The position numbers were made by a program, and so were the translations under genes. Below, piece by piece: positions 47,301-58,787 of a DNA stretch of 64,000 bases. The DNA is from Monilinia fructicola (taxonomy: Eukaryota > Ascomycota > Leotiomycetes > Helotiales > Sclerotiniaceae): positions 1,443,001 to 1,507,000 of the forward strand of contig VICG01000015.1 of NCBI GenBank assembly GCA_008692225.1, read 5' to 3'. The notes under the pieces were generated by a model, which was not told the origin of the DNA, did no database searches, and saw only the letters and a list, made by a program, of their open reading frames with translations. Within the stretch, counting starts at the first letter, position 1. The number at the start of each line of letters is the position of its first letter.

Positions 47301-48097
47301 GGTACACAGAGATTGTTTGGAGATTCTCTGTTCTTTTTTCAACTGGGTAGCATCGTTCCACCAAGTTGATGAAGAATCTGGGTCAAAGATGGATACTCAC
47401 AATCTTGCCACGGTTATTGCGCCTAACATCATATACACGAATGCTAAAGCTCCTGTTGATGACAACTTCCTTGCAATCGAGGTCGTTCACACACTTATTG
47501 AGTGCAATGAGCAAATGTGTGAAGTAAGTCAACCTAGCTGCCATGACAATTTGGATATAACTAACAATACAAAAGGTACCAGAAGATCTTCAATCAATAC
47601 TAAACGACCCCATACTCTTCAACAACACATCCGACATAACCACCAAAGAAATCCTAAAACGCTATGGCGACATCAGCGCCACTGGTGGCGTTCGTCACCA
47701 AGTTGAAACCACCGAAGCTTCAGGTCATAGAGATGGTAGCGGTCGTCCTCTAGCACCAGTTGTTACTAGAGTAGACGTTGATCCTGCACATCCTCCTTGG
47801 CAAAAAGAGAGTAGCGTAAGACATGTACAAGATGCTCCGGTGCCTCAGTCAGGATATAATCAGAATACACCACCCAGTCAACAGTGGCAAGCTGGTGAAG
47901 GTGCCGAATTACAACCTCCGGCGGCAACTTATAGGGAACAACAAAATAGAACGCCAGATAATAGCCACGCTCATGGGCATGGAGAGAGAGCGGGTGATAG
48001 GGATAGAGAGAGGGATAGGAGGGAGTATAGGAATAGTGGGTGGGGACCTGGGAGACCACCGCAAAATGGAGGCGTAGGGGTTACCGGGGCTGGATAA
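44307..48097 (+). CDS. LIM-domain Rho GTPase-activating protein (LRG1 type)
   Basis: Multi-LIM RhoGAP of the LRG1 class, a regulator of Rho1 in cell-wall integrity and hyphal polarity. A disordered N-terminus precedes LIM1 (CKKCGEPLTGQFVRAL, then after an intron DCGQIVASKFF). LIM2 is CHQCNGALRGSYITALERK and a Cys-rich partner. A further LIM-like region has CNGCQTAILKQFVEIF and HWHPEC. After a second intron comes a helical region, then another LIM (CIKCQKPIEDECARFEERRC, CSNCERDL, YCNDC). The RhoGAP domain near the C-terminus has VEGVFRKNGNIRKLNE (arginine finger) and LLKKYLRDLPDPLLTFKLHN, with MDTHNLATVIAPNIIY. A third intron (GTAAGT 47524) precedes a polar tail. +1 breaks lie at G3 46643-46645 and G7 47106-47112; one G fewer at each restores the frame. 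The gene is about 1,200 codons long. Confidence 0.93.
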
Positions 48098-48717
48098 AAC
48101 GAGTAGTAACGAGTAGTCCGAGGGTGAGGATTGGGATTGGGATTTGAATGGAGGATTGATAATAAGCGTGAACAGGGTACGGATGAAAAGAAAAGAGGAG
48201 ACATGTGGAGGATTATCTAATTGGGATATGCATATCTTGATTAAAAATAAATTAGTGCTCGGCGGACTCGAGCAGAACGAGAGGCTAGGATGGATGATGA
48301 TATCCACATTATACAATAATGAGAACTTATGTTATGTTTATTGGGTCTTGCGGGAGCACGCGGAATGTGGTTGTAAAATAATAATAAATAGGTAGGTATC
48401 GTCGGTTTAATATCCACCTCATATGTATTGCGTACATGCATGTGCTGGCGAAGGTTTAGAAAGAAAAAAAAAAAAAAAAACACGATATGATTAAAGAGTG
48501 CTTAGAATGTGAGTGTCGGAGACCCATGTCATCATGAAGACGCCCACCAAATTCTCCCATCCCCAACGCCGTTGGCCTTGAAGCCTCCCAATACGGTATC
48601 TCTGAATCAAGCATTCCCCATACTCCATTGATGCTCCAAGTATAGGATTTCTGAGGATCCCGATGGATTGCTCGTGTAAATCTCTTGCTTCGCCCATCCT
48701 CATTCTCATCCTCATCC
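48098..48717. other. Spacer between convergent LRG1-like gene and SEH1
   Basis: No supported gene. It includes a poly(A) run of about 18 at 48463-48480 and likely both 3' UTRs. Confidence 0.6.
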
Positions 48718-49980
48718 TCATCCTCTATTCATGCCCAGCTCCGCACTCCTACTCCACAACCCGTTCGGTTCCCTCCGCCACATCATCAGCTTCCCATCAT
48801 CGCCCATCGACCCCAGCAATTGACCATCGGCATCGAATTCGACTTTCCACACGGGTGCGCGCGCGGCTTCCAACCGGGAGATTTCCTTGGCGGAATGCAT
48901 CACGGCGCCGTCTCTCCCCTGCGCTTCTTGCTGCCTGCTGCGATTTGATCTTTGGCCGGCCAGGCCGCGCCCGATCCCAGACGGGATATTCTTGGCGCCG
49001 TTTTCCATCGACACGTGCGTCGCGCTCGGCGCGATGATTCTGTCGGGCACCTTTTCGAATTCCCCTCGGCTTCCCCCGGCGCTCTCGGCCCCCTGCTCCC
49101 TCCCCGCAACGACCTTGAACACCCTGACCAGCCCGTCCTTGCACGCCGTCGCCACCTCGTCCCACCCCCTAATGTTCCCCGACGCCCACGCCACATCCCG
49201 CCACCAGCGCCCTGTGGCCCCTCAGCTCCGCCGCAAGATAAAGCTCCTTGGACGACGCGCTCCCCAGACTCACCGCGTGCGCGACCTCCTTGGAGCGCCA
49301 GACGCTCGCCTTGCCCATGCTCGCGACGACCAAGCCCAGGGCGTCGCGCGGCACGCCCTCGCGCACCGCGCGAAAGCACGGCTCGCCATTCGGATCGAAG
49401 ACGACGCGGAAGCTGACCTCCTCGCCGCGGCCCGGCTTCTCGCACACGTTCACGCGGTCCAGCTCCGTCCAGGCCGTCATGTTCTCCGCCTCCTCGTTCT
49501 CGTAGACCGTCAGCTGCGCGTCGCGGTCCAGCAGCGCGAGGTACGTGTGCCGGGTCGCCGCGCAGTGCTTGATGGCGAAGCTGAGGAAGCACGCGCGCGT
49601 CGTGCTGCGCGTCTCCCAGACTGGGCGCCCGTGCGGCGCGTTGAAGCGCCGGCCCTTGTTGGGCGGGAGCGTGGGATCCTCGACCCACAGCTTGAAGCGG
49701 CCGTCGGTGCCGATCGAGGCGAGGAGGTGCGGGTGGAGCGTTGGGGCAGCCATTGGAGTTCGAGGACCTCGCCGCCGTGGTGCGCGCCCCAGGTGTCGCA
49801 GAGCGCCCAGCTGCCGTCGTGGTGCCGGTTGAAGACTTTGATCTTGCCGTCGGCGGAGCCGCTGGCGAAGCGCGTGCCCGTGGTGTTGAAGGCGGAGGCT
49901 TCGACAAGGTCGCGGTGCGTGGAGGTGAGGAGTTGGAAAGCGTCGGGGGGAGGGGGAGGGACTTCGGTGTTGGGTGTCAT
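48718..49980 (-). CDS. SEH1: Nucleoporin SEH1 (WD40 repeats)
   Basis: Small WD40 beta-propeller shared by the Nup84/Y complex of the nuclear pore and the SEA/GATOR2 complex at the vacuole. ATG 49980 gives a Pro-rich start, then HRDLVEASAFNTTGTRFASG, SADGKIKVFNR and WGAHHGGEVLELQWLP. After a frame break comes HPHLLASIGTDGRFKLWVED, a middle region with RACFLSFAIKH, and after another break DVAWASGNIRGWDEVATACK and KDGLVRVFKV. The final blades include APVWKVEFDADGQLLGSMGD and DDGKLMMWRR. Breaks lie at the G4 of 49743-49746 (-1) and near 49190 (+1). The gene is strongly GC-rich, producing long but meaningless open frames on the opposite strand. The Sec13/Seh1 family is clear; SEH1 fits better than SEC13 by the DEVATACKDG motif. 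Confidence 0.88.
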
Positions 49981-50656
49981 GGTTGTATGGATCTAGGTTG
50001 GTTGGCTGGGTGGTGGTGTGAAGGCTGAGATGTCATGCGTATGGCTGGCTGGCTGGCGAGCTAGCCTTGTACGCACGGACCATTATGATGACGCTTGGAC
50101 GAGGCTGGTGAGGGGCTTACTTGTATTGTAAATTGGCACGTGATGGGCCCGTCTTAGCATTGATAATTTGACGTGGTTCCTGCATGTATGATCAAAATAT
50201 CGAGTCTTCGTAACCTACCATACAGTTGGCAGTTTGTGATATCATAATCAATATCCCGAGGGGAATGATTCTGGGTCACTACCTTGTAAAGTCGAGGGCT
50301 TTATCATGAATAACTCCTATGGATTTTAATCTTAACTTGTAAGAAAGCTTGATGGAACAACAATTAATCAGACGATACTTCCAAGTTATCTCATCCCTCT
50401 ACAATATCTCAAACTCTTCACTCACAGACGAAAGCTCAAAACTCAACTACGGTTCCATCATGAAGTTATTCATTCTCGCCTACTCACTATCTGAGATGTC
50501 AATATCACTCGCTAATGGGAATCCCAAATAACTCCCTCTCGCTCTGCTCTCGCATGTTCGAACGTATCCTATCCCATTCCTATTCCAATATTGAATTACC
50601 CAGCCTGTATCCGTATCCATATTCCCAGTAACCATAAAAACCCTATCAACGCATAA
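49981..50656. other. Spacer between SEH1 start and RBR ligase end
   Basis: Contains the SEH1 promoter (with GGCTGGCT repeats at 50043-50060) and an AT-rich segment. No gene could be supported. One short frame at 50349-50531 has no recognisable features. Confidence 0.55.
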
Positions 50657-52736
50657 TTATTCAATGACACCCTCAACTATAGCATCAAGTATTTGCTCGG
50701 CATTTGGCAAATTCCATTGCCACGACCCATCCCCCTCCCACCAAGTAACATCCCTCCCCTTTTTCCATTTCTGCTCCAAGACCTTTCGGACCTTGTCATC
50801 ACCGCCTATCCCCCCACCTTCCTTATCCATCCACTCCCTTTCAGCTTTTTCTTTAGCTTTCTTAACAACGACCTCATCATCCTCACATCGATATAGATCA
50901 CATTTCGAGCACTCTGTACAACGTCTCCCACCATTTGGTCGAAAGTGCTCACAAAAATGTCGATATCCTTCCCCTGACCCGACAATATCCTTGCGACAAA
51001 CATAACACATTTGGTATCCGCAAACACAAGTTAATTTATTGCAGCCAGAAGACTTGACAAATGATGTGTTACAGCGAGGACAAGTACGTTTAATCGCCAA
51101 GGACATGGCAAGCTCGACCTGTGTTCTCAAGGCAAGTAAAGAAGATTCGTGACATATGTGGATATCATTCCATGCTTTCGAGCATGAAATACAGGAAGAT
51201 CTCCCACATCGTTGGTTTTGGCAAACAAATTTAAGGCCATGTTGCTTTCTACGCAAACGAATGATAGAGTCCTTGAATTGTTCAACAACATAGTCGGCAA
51301 ACGTTCGCTTTGAAGAGAAACATAAAAACAAGAATGAAAAAAGTATGCAAAAAGGTAAAAGGAAGGGTATCATGCCAACGCCTAAAACCGATATTAAATA
51401 AGTATATATAGAAGATGGACCAAGTCTTTTTAAATGCCAAGATTGCTGAGATTCGGGGAGATAAATCTCATCAATCTCGGCATAATTGCAGAAAGGGCAG
51501 CGTATAAGTGGAAGTCCAGTTTTGAGGAGATTGTCTTCAATTAGACGTTCGTCAAGTTTCCGCAAGATATCCTCGCCTTTGTCTTCTAGAAAAGCTCGTC
51601 GCACTTGCTCTTGTGGAATACAGCCTTTGCATTCGTCGGACATTGCGGCAAGGCACCTGAGCGTCCCACCATTAAGATCAATGTTTCTTTGCCATCCTTG
51701 TCCAAAAATAGCTTCGTTGCCTGCGTGTCTGATACACTGGAAACATATAAAATGGCCTCCAACATCACATGCCGAAAGTTCCTCAAATGCATACGAGGTA
51801 TAACAGCATTCACAATCGTGTAAGGCTTCTTGTTCTTCTGCCTCATGATTGTTTATTTCGAGTGCCAGAGCATGATCTTTGTCTTCCCGCTCCAATACTG
51901 CTCGTTCCTGTAAAGGTAAAATAAGTGAATCAAATAGTTCTTTATCCAATTCCGGAGATCCAGTGGTCTTGATAGTTGGTATTATAGAGCCTTGCCCCGT
52001 TGATTGCCAAACCACAAGCGGGTGATGTCCTGCTTCCACCGCAGTCAGAGGTTTTCGACGAGAGAAGAATGAAGAAATAGAAAAAGCGCCAAGATTTTGA
52101 GGATAAATCGACGAGTGTGGGTCGGGCCAATGTATACGAATGGTTGCGTTCCGCCAATACGGCATTGATCGTCGAGCGCGGCAGACCCTTAAATTCATGA
52201 TATGCCACTGTTTTAACAGCTTTCTTGTATCCTTCTGTTCTAAACTTCTCTTCCACAGGCACATGCCCCTTCGCATCCTGTTGTTTGACCTCATCCTCTT
52301 TGACTGCAGCCAACTCTGTTTCCTTCTCCTTTGACGCGACCCTATGTCGCCCCCGCACATATTGCATCTTATGTTTAAGCAAAGCCTCTGTCACGACAGC
52401 CAATCTAGATTCTTCTTCGAAGCTCGAGAGCATCTCACGGAACACCTCGACTTGAACATCGGGGAAGATAGCCGCAAGCACTTCGAGGCTATAATTCAAC
52501 TCGCGAAGGTCGGGTATTTCGGCATCTAGGGGTAAGAGATTTTCCTTCGTTCGGATATAGAGACTGCCCGTCGAATCCGTATTTGAAGTTGTCGCCGTCG
52601 CTGTAGGTGAAGTACTTCTGCCTCTGTCATTAGAAGTTGATGCGATTTGTTGTGATGTTGAATCCAGGGTGGTTGTGGCTGAGGGATGAGGAGAGTTTTG
52701 GTTGGTTGATTTGAGAATTCCCGAAAAGACCATCAT
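50657..52736 (-). CDS. RBR-type E3 ubiquitin ligase, RNF216/TRIAD3-like
   Basis: RING-between-RING ligases pass ubiquitin through a catalytic Cys in RING2. The Ser/Thr-rich N-terminus leads into a CUE-like helical part (LEVLAAIFPDVQVEVFREML). After a +1 break at A5 52081-52085 come a linker and RING1 (CECCYTSYAFEELSACD, then HFICFQCIRHAG). The IBR region has CPFCNYAEIDEIYLPES and CQNQRCGRSSCISCSKAW. RING2 (CPRCNTSFVKSSGCNKLTC, YQMCYVCRKD) is followed by the RNF216-type extension HFCEHFRPNGGRRCTECSKC. Between RING1 and the IBR is a hydrophobic insert of about 35 residues (around VGMIPFLLPFCILFSFLFLC) that could span a membrane, or be an unspliced frame-neutral intron. About 690 codons in total. 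The start is the first ATG, 52736. Confidence 0.88.
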
Positions 52737-53140
52737 GATGGATTATTTCTGTGGTGAGTATCACATTGTATCCAGAGAGTATGTATAAGGGATAACTTGT
52801 GTACTCTTTGTTAGTCACTTTGTGTTCTGAAATTAAAGTATGGAGTGATTGCTGAGTTGTTGATGTTGCAGAGATCCATGGATGCCCTTAATACGAGAAG
52901 TTAATGACGCGGAATTAGGGAAAGACTGCCATGACTAGTAAATAATCTATCCCTGCCGGCAAGGAACCTTAGAATTTGAGGAGCTGATGCTCAAAGCAAG
53001 AAAATGTCCAACATGTAAGCAAAATGTAAGAATATAATAAGTAGCTGGAGGTACCGTATCGGAAGAAAACACATTTAGATTACATGGAATGAATGTCAGT
53101 CATCATATGTTAATATCATTAAGTTCAAGTTTTCTTTAGA

Positions 53141-53188
<48 letters not shown>

Positions 53189-53211
53189 CATATACACACA
53201 TATACACATAT

Positions 53212-53259
<48 letters not shown>

Positions 53260-53553
53260 TTGTATGTAAACTCAAAGTGTATAGTAGTACAAAATCGACC
53301 CCCAATCTTTCAACTCAATGTTGAGGTTCATCTGGTGATTCTTTGCTTCATCAAATATCATAAACCTCTGTACTTATATTATAATAAGAGTAACTACGCA
53401 TGATATAGTTAGTAGATCCTCTACCATCATTGGTTGAAGGTTCTCCTGATGCTCCCTCTTCCCAAATCAACTGCCAGTAACTCCTGAGCGCCTATTTTAT
53501 TCATTCGTCGATAAACCACTTGTCGGTACATTTTATTTGCGCCTTTCGTCGCC
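52737..53553. other. Spacer with microsatellites
   Basis: Carries the RBR gene promoter and a large (CA)n/(TA)n array (listed separately). No gene could be supported. Confidence 0.6.
53142..53258. repeat. (CA)n-(TA)n compound microsatellite
   Basis: (CA)n with periodic TATA interruptions at 53142-53222, running directly into a (TA)n tract at 53223-53258. About 115 bp in total. Confidence 0.95.
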
Positions 53554-54882
53554 TCAGACAACCGGCCCAGAATCTCTTCTCCAACCTTTAGCCTTCATAT
53601 TTCCCTCAATCGCCTTCCAAATATTTTCCACGACTTCCTTATCTCTCCACCTACTGGCTGGACCTGCTTGAGGAGCCCATCTTTCAACTTGCGAAGCTAA
53701 TACTCCACTTCCCCATCCTTTCACTGTATCCGGTAGACTTTCTCCTCTGAATCCTACAAATAAGCCCAGAGTATTCCTGAATAAATCGGTCGGCTGTGGC
53801 CACTTATAGCTCTTGAATTGCCAGACTTGACCGGTTGTGAAGACAGCTACAACTCTTGACCAATACTCGGGTTTGAATTGCTCTGGCGTATCGACAATGA
53901 TGAAACGAATTGGTCGCGCAGGATCTATCGAGGGTATGAAACGTGAAATATGTAAGATCGAAGCTGAAGAGCTGGATGTAGAACTTGCAGAGTCCGCAGG
54001 GATAAATGCACCTCCTTCGAGGAATGATTTGATGTTCGACATGCGAAGAATAGATGACGCGGATGGTGAGAGAAGTATGATTGGATCTGGGCGGCGAGCG
54101 GGAGTTTTAAGGTTATGCGCAAGTGATGGGTTGTTTGATAGATGTTGCGCGGCAGGGTGTGAAGATCTGCGTGAGAGGAATGGTGATGCGAGTTTCCGTA
54201 CATGAGAGAAATCCTGCATGAACGGGGTCAGTTGTCAAGCTTCAAATCCCTCTTTCCTTTCTCTGTAAGAAGCACATACTGTAGGTTTGATCCCTCTCAA
54301 TACACTATTTCTATCTCCCATCCTCCTCTCGCCATTATAGATCTCTGCCAGCCTAGGATCAATTTGCTTTCCCTGTCTTCCAACACCGCTCGTAACTGGC
54401 GCTATTCCACCAGTCGCCCCAGAGGCAACCTGCGCTGAAGCCGTCGCATTCGATGTGTCTGAAGCCAACGGCTTAATGTATTGCGATTCGTCCGACGCGC
54501 CCTCCAACCACGTAATTAGATCCAAACGTTCCACAAATGATAAATTTTGTATTTCACCACCAGCGCCACCATCTGCCGCGAGTTGCTCGCTCAATGCTGT
54601 CGACGAGGCATTATATTCTGGGATCGCAAGTTCGCGTTGCTGCCACGCGAAGTAGATGCTGCGAAGGTTCACAGGCTTTTCAGAAGATATGAAACGTGTA
54701 GGTGTCGTGAGCGGGATCGATACTTGAAGAGGTGAAGTGAAATGTAAATATGTTGCTGTTGCTAAACTAAGGTCCACCGAGGACGCTGAAGAGCCATCTT
54801 CAGTGGTGGTGGGTATACAAGGACTTTCTGAAGCTATAGATTGTCGCAAGAGGAGTAAGGGATCTTGTTCGGAAGTTGACAT
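53554..54882 (-). CDS. CDC73: CDC73/parafibromin, Paf1 complex subunit
   Basis: Subunit of the Paf1 complex, which travels with RNA polymerase II and supports elongation and histone modification. I place the start at ATG 54882 (MSTSEQDPLLLLRQSI), since family N-termini begin close to DPLLLLR. An in-frame ATG 24 nt upstream is the alternative. The N-terminal domain has FISSEKPVNLRSIYFAWQQR and FVERLDLITWLEGA. An intron (GTATGT...CATGCAG) splits KPT from DFSHVRKLASPF. The Ras-like C-terminal domain has PIILLSPSASSILRMSNIK, RPIRFIIVDTPEQFKPEYW, VVAVFTTGQVWQFKSYKW and FVGFRGESLPDTVKGWG. About 420 aa, normal for fungi. The frame is intact. A TACCTAGGTA palindrome lies about 185 bp upstream of the start. 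Confidence 0.93.
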
Positions 54883-54906
54883 TATGAGCAATTCGATTGA
54901 GGCCAC

Positions 54907-55368
54907 AGGATTAGATATCTTTTGGTGTTTTGGGGGCGAGATATGGAAGGCAAGATTGCTGGAAGGTGAGCTCTTGCAGCTTGTCGCGATTCAATAAATT
55001 ACAGCTGCCGATTTGAGCCACAAACGAAAGAAACTTCTCGGTTGTATGAATCTCACCCTTTATTGATACCTAGGTAGGTAATCGGTTAAAAGATCTGGAA
55101 CCGTGTTGAATGTCAATGTTGTCACAAGATTTCAAGAAATGAGGTGCCTTAATGATGAATTAATAGGTAATTACTATTAGGTTGTGGGTACTTATTTCAA
55201 TCTAGAATGCATCTCAATGGGAAACTAGGCTAGCATGTAGGGTTAGAATTTCGCTCGATTTGATAATCATAGTGCGTGCCCAACCTGCTTCCACTATGCA
55301 TCCATAAGCTTGAGTAAAAAAGTAGGATTATACCCAGAATTCAATCTCACGATGACTTGTTTCCAACC
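54907..55368. other. CDC73 promoter and spacer
   Basis: No gene. It contains the palindrome at 55067-55076 and the 3' flank of the following minus-strand gene. Confidence 0.55.
55067..55076. promoter_or_regulatory. TACCTAGGTA palindrome upstream of CDC73
   Basis: Exact copy of the recurrent palindrome, extended on one side by another GGTA (TACCTAGGTAGGTA), about 185 bp before the CDC73 start codon. Confidence 0.4.
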
Positions 55369-57350
55369 TCAGTCTGATGTCACTCTAATCTCAGGTGTGG
55401 GACTTCGACTAATACTAGGCGAATGACTTAGGGTTCGTTTGCGACCATGCAACGGACATATTCCCTGGCCTTTACTCGTATGCATAGGATTCGTCGGACA
55501 GAGGGGACTGTTGGGTAAGTGATCAGGGACATTGAACTCAAAGAGGTGAGGTCTTGACAAGTGTTGGGATGCAGAAGATCTATTGGTCGGAGATTTCCTC
55601 AATAAAGAACTTTGTTCCGAATCTGACGACTCACGACGACTGGCAGGGGCATTCAACAATGTTGGAGTTCTCAAGAGGTTGCGCAAGGACGATCGAGTTG
55701 TATCGCGTCGTGATCGTGTCGTGCTAAGAGAGTGTTTATCCGATGACTTTAGTTCGCTCTCGTGCGGAAACATGTTTGAGATAAAGCCGCGCCTTGAGTC
55801 TCGTTTTGGGAACCATAGTGGCGTATCAATACGTTGTGCTTCCTAGTTCCTGTCAAATTACATTCTGTACGGCCTATTTGTTTTAATGTTTGAGGTTTCA
55901 TATGAGTGAAATATGAAGTGATGATTGGGGATCGCAAGAATCCATCTTTCTGGATATCGCGAATAGGGACACTTACGGAAGGTAGAAAGGTAGGTGCACC
56001 AGGATCCGATATTTCAACTAAGAAAAATTCTGTAAGTCTTTGTATATCGAATCACTGTAAATAGGTACCTTTAGTGTATGATTTTCCTGTTGCACCGACG
56101 TAACGTGCTTCAGATTTTGGTGTCCCCATTGGCGTTCTTCCCACCAATATATCGTATATGGAACTAGATGCTGAGATCGAATTATCTGACAACCTTCGAT
56201 GCCATGGGGCGGTCCCGAATTTCCATCGGCGTTTCGAACCAACCGATGCATTTGAAGACTCCGGTGTGATGATCGATGGGTTCCCAGCATTCTTGTCTTC
56301 GTATGTATCGAAGTAGCCAATAGCACCTTCGAGAACTCGAGCGGTGCGAGAAGTGGACGACGTAAGTCTAGAAGATGTAAGAGGGGGTGTGACAACTTTC
56401 TGTATAGAAGTCAGCCAACTTCTTTGACGAAGGAATTACTATTACATACGTCCTTCTTCTTCCTGCTGAAGGGCACTGCAAGATGACGTCTTGTAGATAT
56501 ATTACGTTTTGTCTTAACGAACAGCCCTTCGTGTTCGCCTGATGGGGAAGCATAGCGAGGATGGGTCGGCGACATTGACTGCAAAACTATTGAGGAATCT
56601 CTCACTTTTACTTGAAGACATAGCTGAACCATTGGTGGAGCCCTTGAACGATTGCGCTGTATACTGTTTAGCAACTCTGGAAGAAAAACTACCCCAGAAT
56701 CTCCTAGAGCCTCTTGGTGACGTGGAATCTTCGGAGTCGTTGCTCTTTCGATCAGTCGCTCTCGAAAACAGAAAGCCTTTGCTATTTCTACGCCCTTCTG
56801 GATTCGATTGGGGGCTCAGTATTGCTGGAACTTCACGCTCAGCCCAATATCCTGCTGGAAACCACACCCATTCATAGCCTTCACGAGCAGGTCGAGGTGG
56901 ATCAATTGATTGTCGTGGAATAACTGGTCTTGCATCGTAACTTCTTGTCACATTCCAATCCGAGTTGCTATGAGATGGGCCCCGCGTTGGTGTTTTACTG
57001 CTCGAGTCATCAGATCTCGGATCGAAGAGTCTAGTGGTATTCCAATCTTGTACATCTTGTCTCAAAAATTTGGAGCCTGTTGTGGATTCAGGCGTATCCT
57101 CATAGTTGTTTCCCTTAGGAGTCTCTTCAATCTCCGAAGAAGACTGTTTCCAGAAAGAAGAGAAAGGTGATGAATAGCTTGGTGACTCTTCAGTCACTTG
57201 CTTTGCCCGCTTTGCACCTTTTGACGTAAAATATGACGAGCCAGGGAAACTGGAAGAGGGAGTCATCTGGGGGCTTGGCGGAGATTTTGGGCCATCCGTG
57301 CTCCGTTGAGACCAGCGAAGGCATGAACGTCTCATGGCGCTTCGCGCCAT
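55369..57350 (-). CDS. Hypothetical fungal protein with EWVWFPAGYWAERE motif
   Basis: A four-exon gene. The likely start is ATG 57350 (MARSAMRRSCLRWSQRS); an in-frame ATG 69 nt upstream is less plausible. The N-terminus is Ser/Pro-rich. A conserved-looking core is GYEWVWFPAGYWAEREVP. After a +1 break near 56555 the frame resumes with PSGEHEGLFVKTKRNI and a basic end RKKKD. Introns starting GTATGT, GTACCT and GTAAGT separate KVVTPPLTSSRL, then ARVLEGAIGYFDTYEDKNAG, then EISDPGAPTFLPS, then AQRIDTPLWFPKRDSRRGF and a Ser/Arg-rich tail (THLSRPHLFEFN region). I take it as a lineage-wide hypothetical protein with no catalytic motif. Function is unknown. The predicted disorder and lack of membrane spans suggest an adaptor or regulatory role at most. 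Confidence 0.65.
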
Positions 57351-57606
57351 AAGGTTATCGATATTCAATCTCAATAGACATTCCACAAAATAGTGTATAA
57401 AGGGTGTAAAGGATATCAAATCATTTGGATCAGGAGAGCAAGGTACAGGAGGTCAGATATGTAACACTGAAAAAATGACATGAAGGGCATACTCTTCTCT
57501 GACGCATGAATGCAAGTCGTCGATGCTTCTTTGGGAACTAAAGTACATCCATTGGCCCTCTTCAGGCAGGTGCATCTATTACCTCATAGTTGAAAGGTAA
57601 AGACAA

Positions 57607-58026
57607 TCACCTATCGGCACAATACCTGGAGAGAAAAAAACGACGTCGCATCATCCTCAACTCCTTACAAGCCAAGAAATTGCTCCGCGAACTCTGCGGA
57701 AAATATACCAGATCCCAAAGCTGACTTGAAGCAGTTCGAAAAATCACTTTAAGCCTTATTGAGCTCTGGTCCAATCTCTGGTTCCTTCCAGCTAATAGAA
57801 TGTGAGAACAGTTCAACGACTCATCATAAAAGCAATCGTCTTGAAGGAAGATTTTGAGTGAAGCTCGACGATTCAATCGCATAGGTTCCCTGGCACTTGG
57901 CACGGCTGCAATAGTAGATTGCTGCTTTGGTTCCAACGGTGTATGCATAGACTCCGCTACCATAATCACTATAGACAAGCTATACAGAAGATTTACATAC
58001 CCTGCATCGTTCCTCTCGTCTTCCAT
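57607..58026 (-). CDS. Doubtful ORF downstream of the CUE gene
   Basis: An open frame of 139 codons starts only 33 bp beyond the stop codon of the CUE-domain gene on the same strand. Part looks protein-like (RRASLKIFLQDDCFYDESLN, then SSQLWDLVYFPQSS), but the spacing is too tight for a separate fungal promoter. It may be a 3' UTR artefact or an exon of an unrecognised gene. No family was recognised. Confidence 0.2.
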   Translation of the reverse strand: MEDERNDAGYVNLLYSLSIVIMVAESMHTPLEPKQQSTIAAVPSAREPMRLNRRASLKIFLQDDCFYDESLNCSHILLAGRNQRLDQSSIRLKVIFRTASSQLWDLVYFPQSSRSNFLACKELRMMRRRFFLSRYCADR

Positions 58027-58058
58027 CCCAGCATCCTAAGACAATATCCATCATCTCA

Positions 58059-58787
58059 TTACAAGCTATTCACTCCCCCATTCTTAACCTCTTCTGCGAC
58101 TTTTGCTTCCATTTTCCTTCTGGCCGCCAGGATCATCTCCTCTCTCCTTCTCTGCAAAAGTGCCTGCCGTTCCTCTTTGTTAGAACTCCATGCCGGTGTC
58201 TGTCCTCCTCCTTGCTTTTGTTTTGATGTTGTCTCATTTGCTTCTCGTTCCTCGGCTTCTCGTTTCTCAGCTTGTTCTTCTGCTAGCTTTGCTCTCAAAT
58301 TGTATCGCGTTATTAAATCAGGCTGGCTAGGCTTGGATGACTGGACTGATGTCGAAGAGGCAGTAGGTGTTATTGGAAGAGGAGGTTGGAAAGATTGAGG
58401 AGGCTTTGGCGGTACGTGTTAGCGGATGAACATCAGATGCGACGAGAAAGAGGGTAGATAGGGATTCATTGCAATATGACGACCAAAAAATGAAGTAGAA
58501 ATACGCACAACTTCTAAGCCTCTACCACTCAATATCCGTTCCGTAGTAGCTACCACATTGCCCCCATTTCGCTGTAAATCCCACATGATACTCCTCCTCG
58601 ACACCTGTGGAAACATCTGCTGTACACGCTCTACATCCGCTTCTCGGGCTCGAACATTGTTTGCGCTATTGCGATTTGATCCTGAGGAAGCGGCATTGGA
58701 ACCAGAGAAAAACAGATATCGTATAGCGAATGCCCCAACTAATATTACGATGAGAAGCTGTGGAATGTTGATTGTTTGGTCAGACAT
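58059..58787 (-). CDS. CUE-domain ER membrane protein, CUE1-like
   Basis: ATG 58787 gives a short lumenal or tail segment and one membrane anchor (IPQLLIVILVGAFAIRYLFF, about residues 8-27). A Ser/Asn linker follows, then a CUE domain (about residues 48-90) with the MFP motif and helices VERVQQMFPQVSRRSIMWDL and VVATTERIL. An intron (GTGCGT...CCAAAG) separates LEV from a Pro/Ser-rich linker. The C-terminus is a long charged helix (RAKLAEEQAEKREAEEREA, then RRREEMILAARRKMEAKVAE). Yeast Cue1 has the same order (anchor, CUE, E2-binding C-terminus) and recruits Ubc7 to the ER for ER-associated degradation. The Ubc7-binding region itself cannot be verified by eye. The frame is intact. Confidence 0.82.

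Noticed and set aside
48887..49996. Long open frame of 369 codons on the + strand
   Set aside because: It is the GC-rich shadow of SEH1. Its translation is Arg/Ala/His-rich without domains, while the minus strand gives clear WD40 blades.
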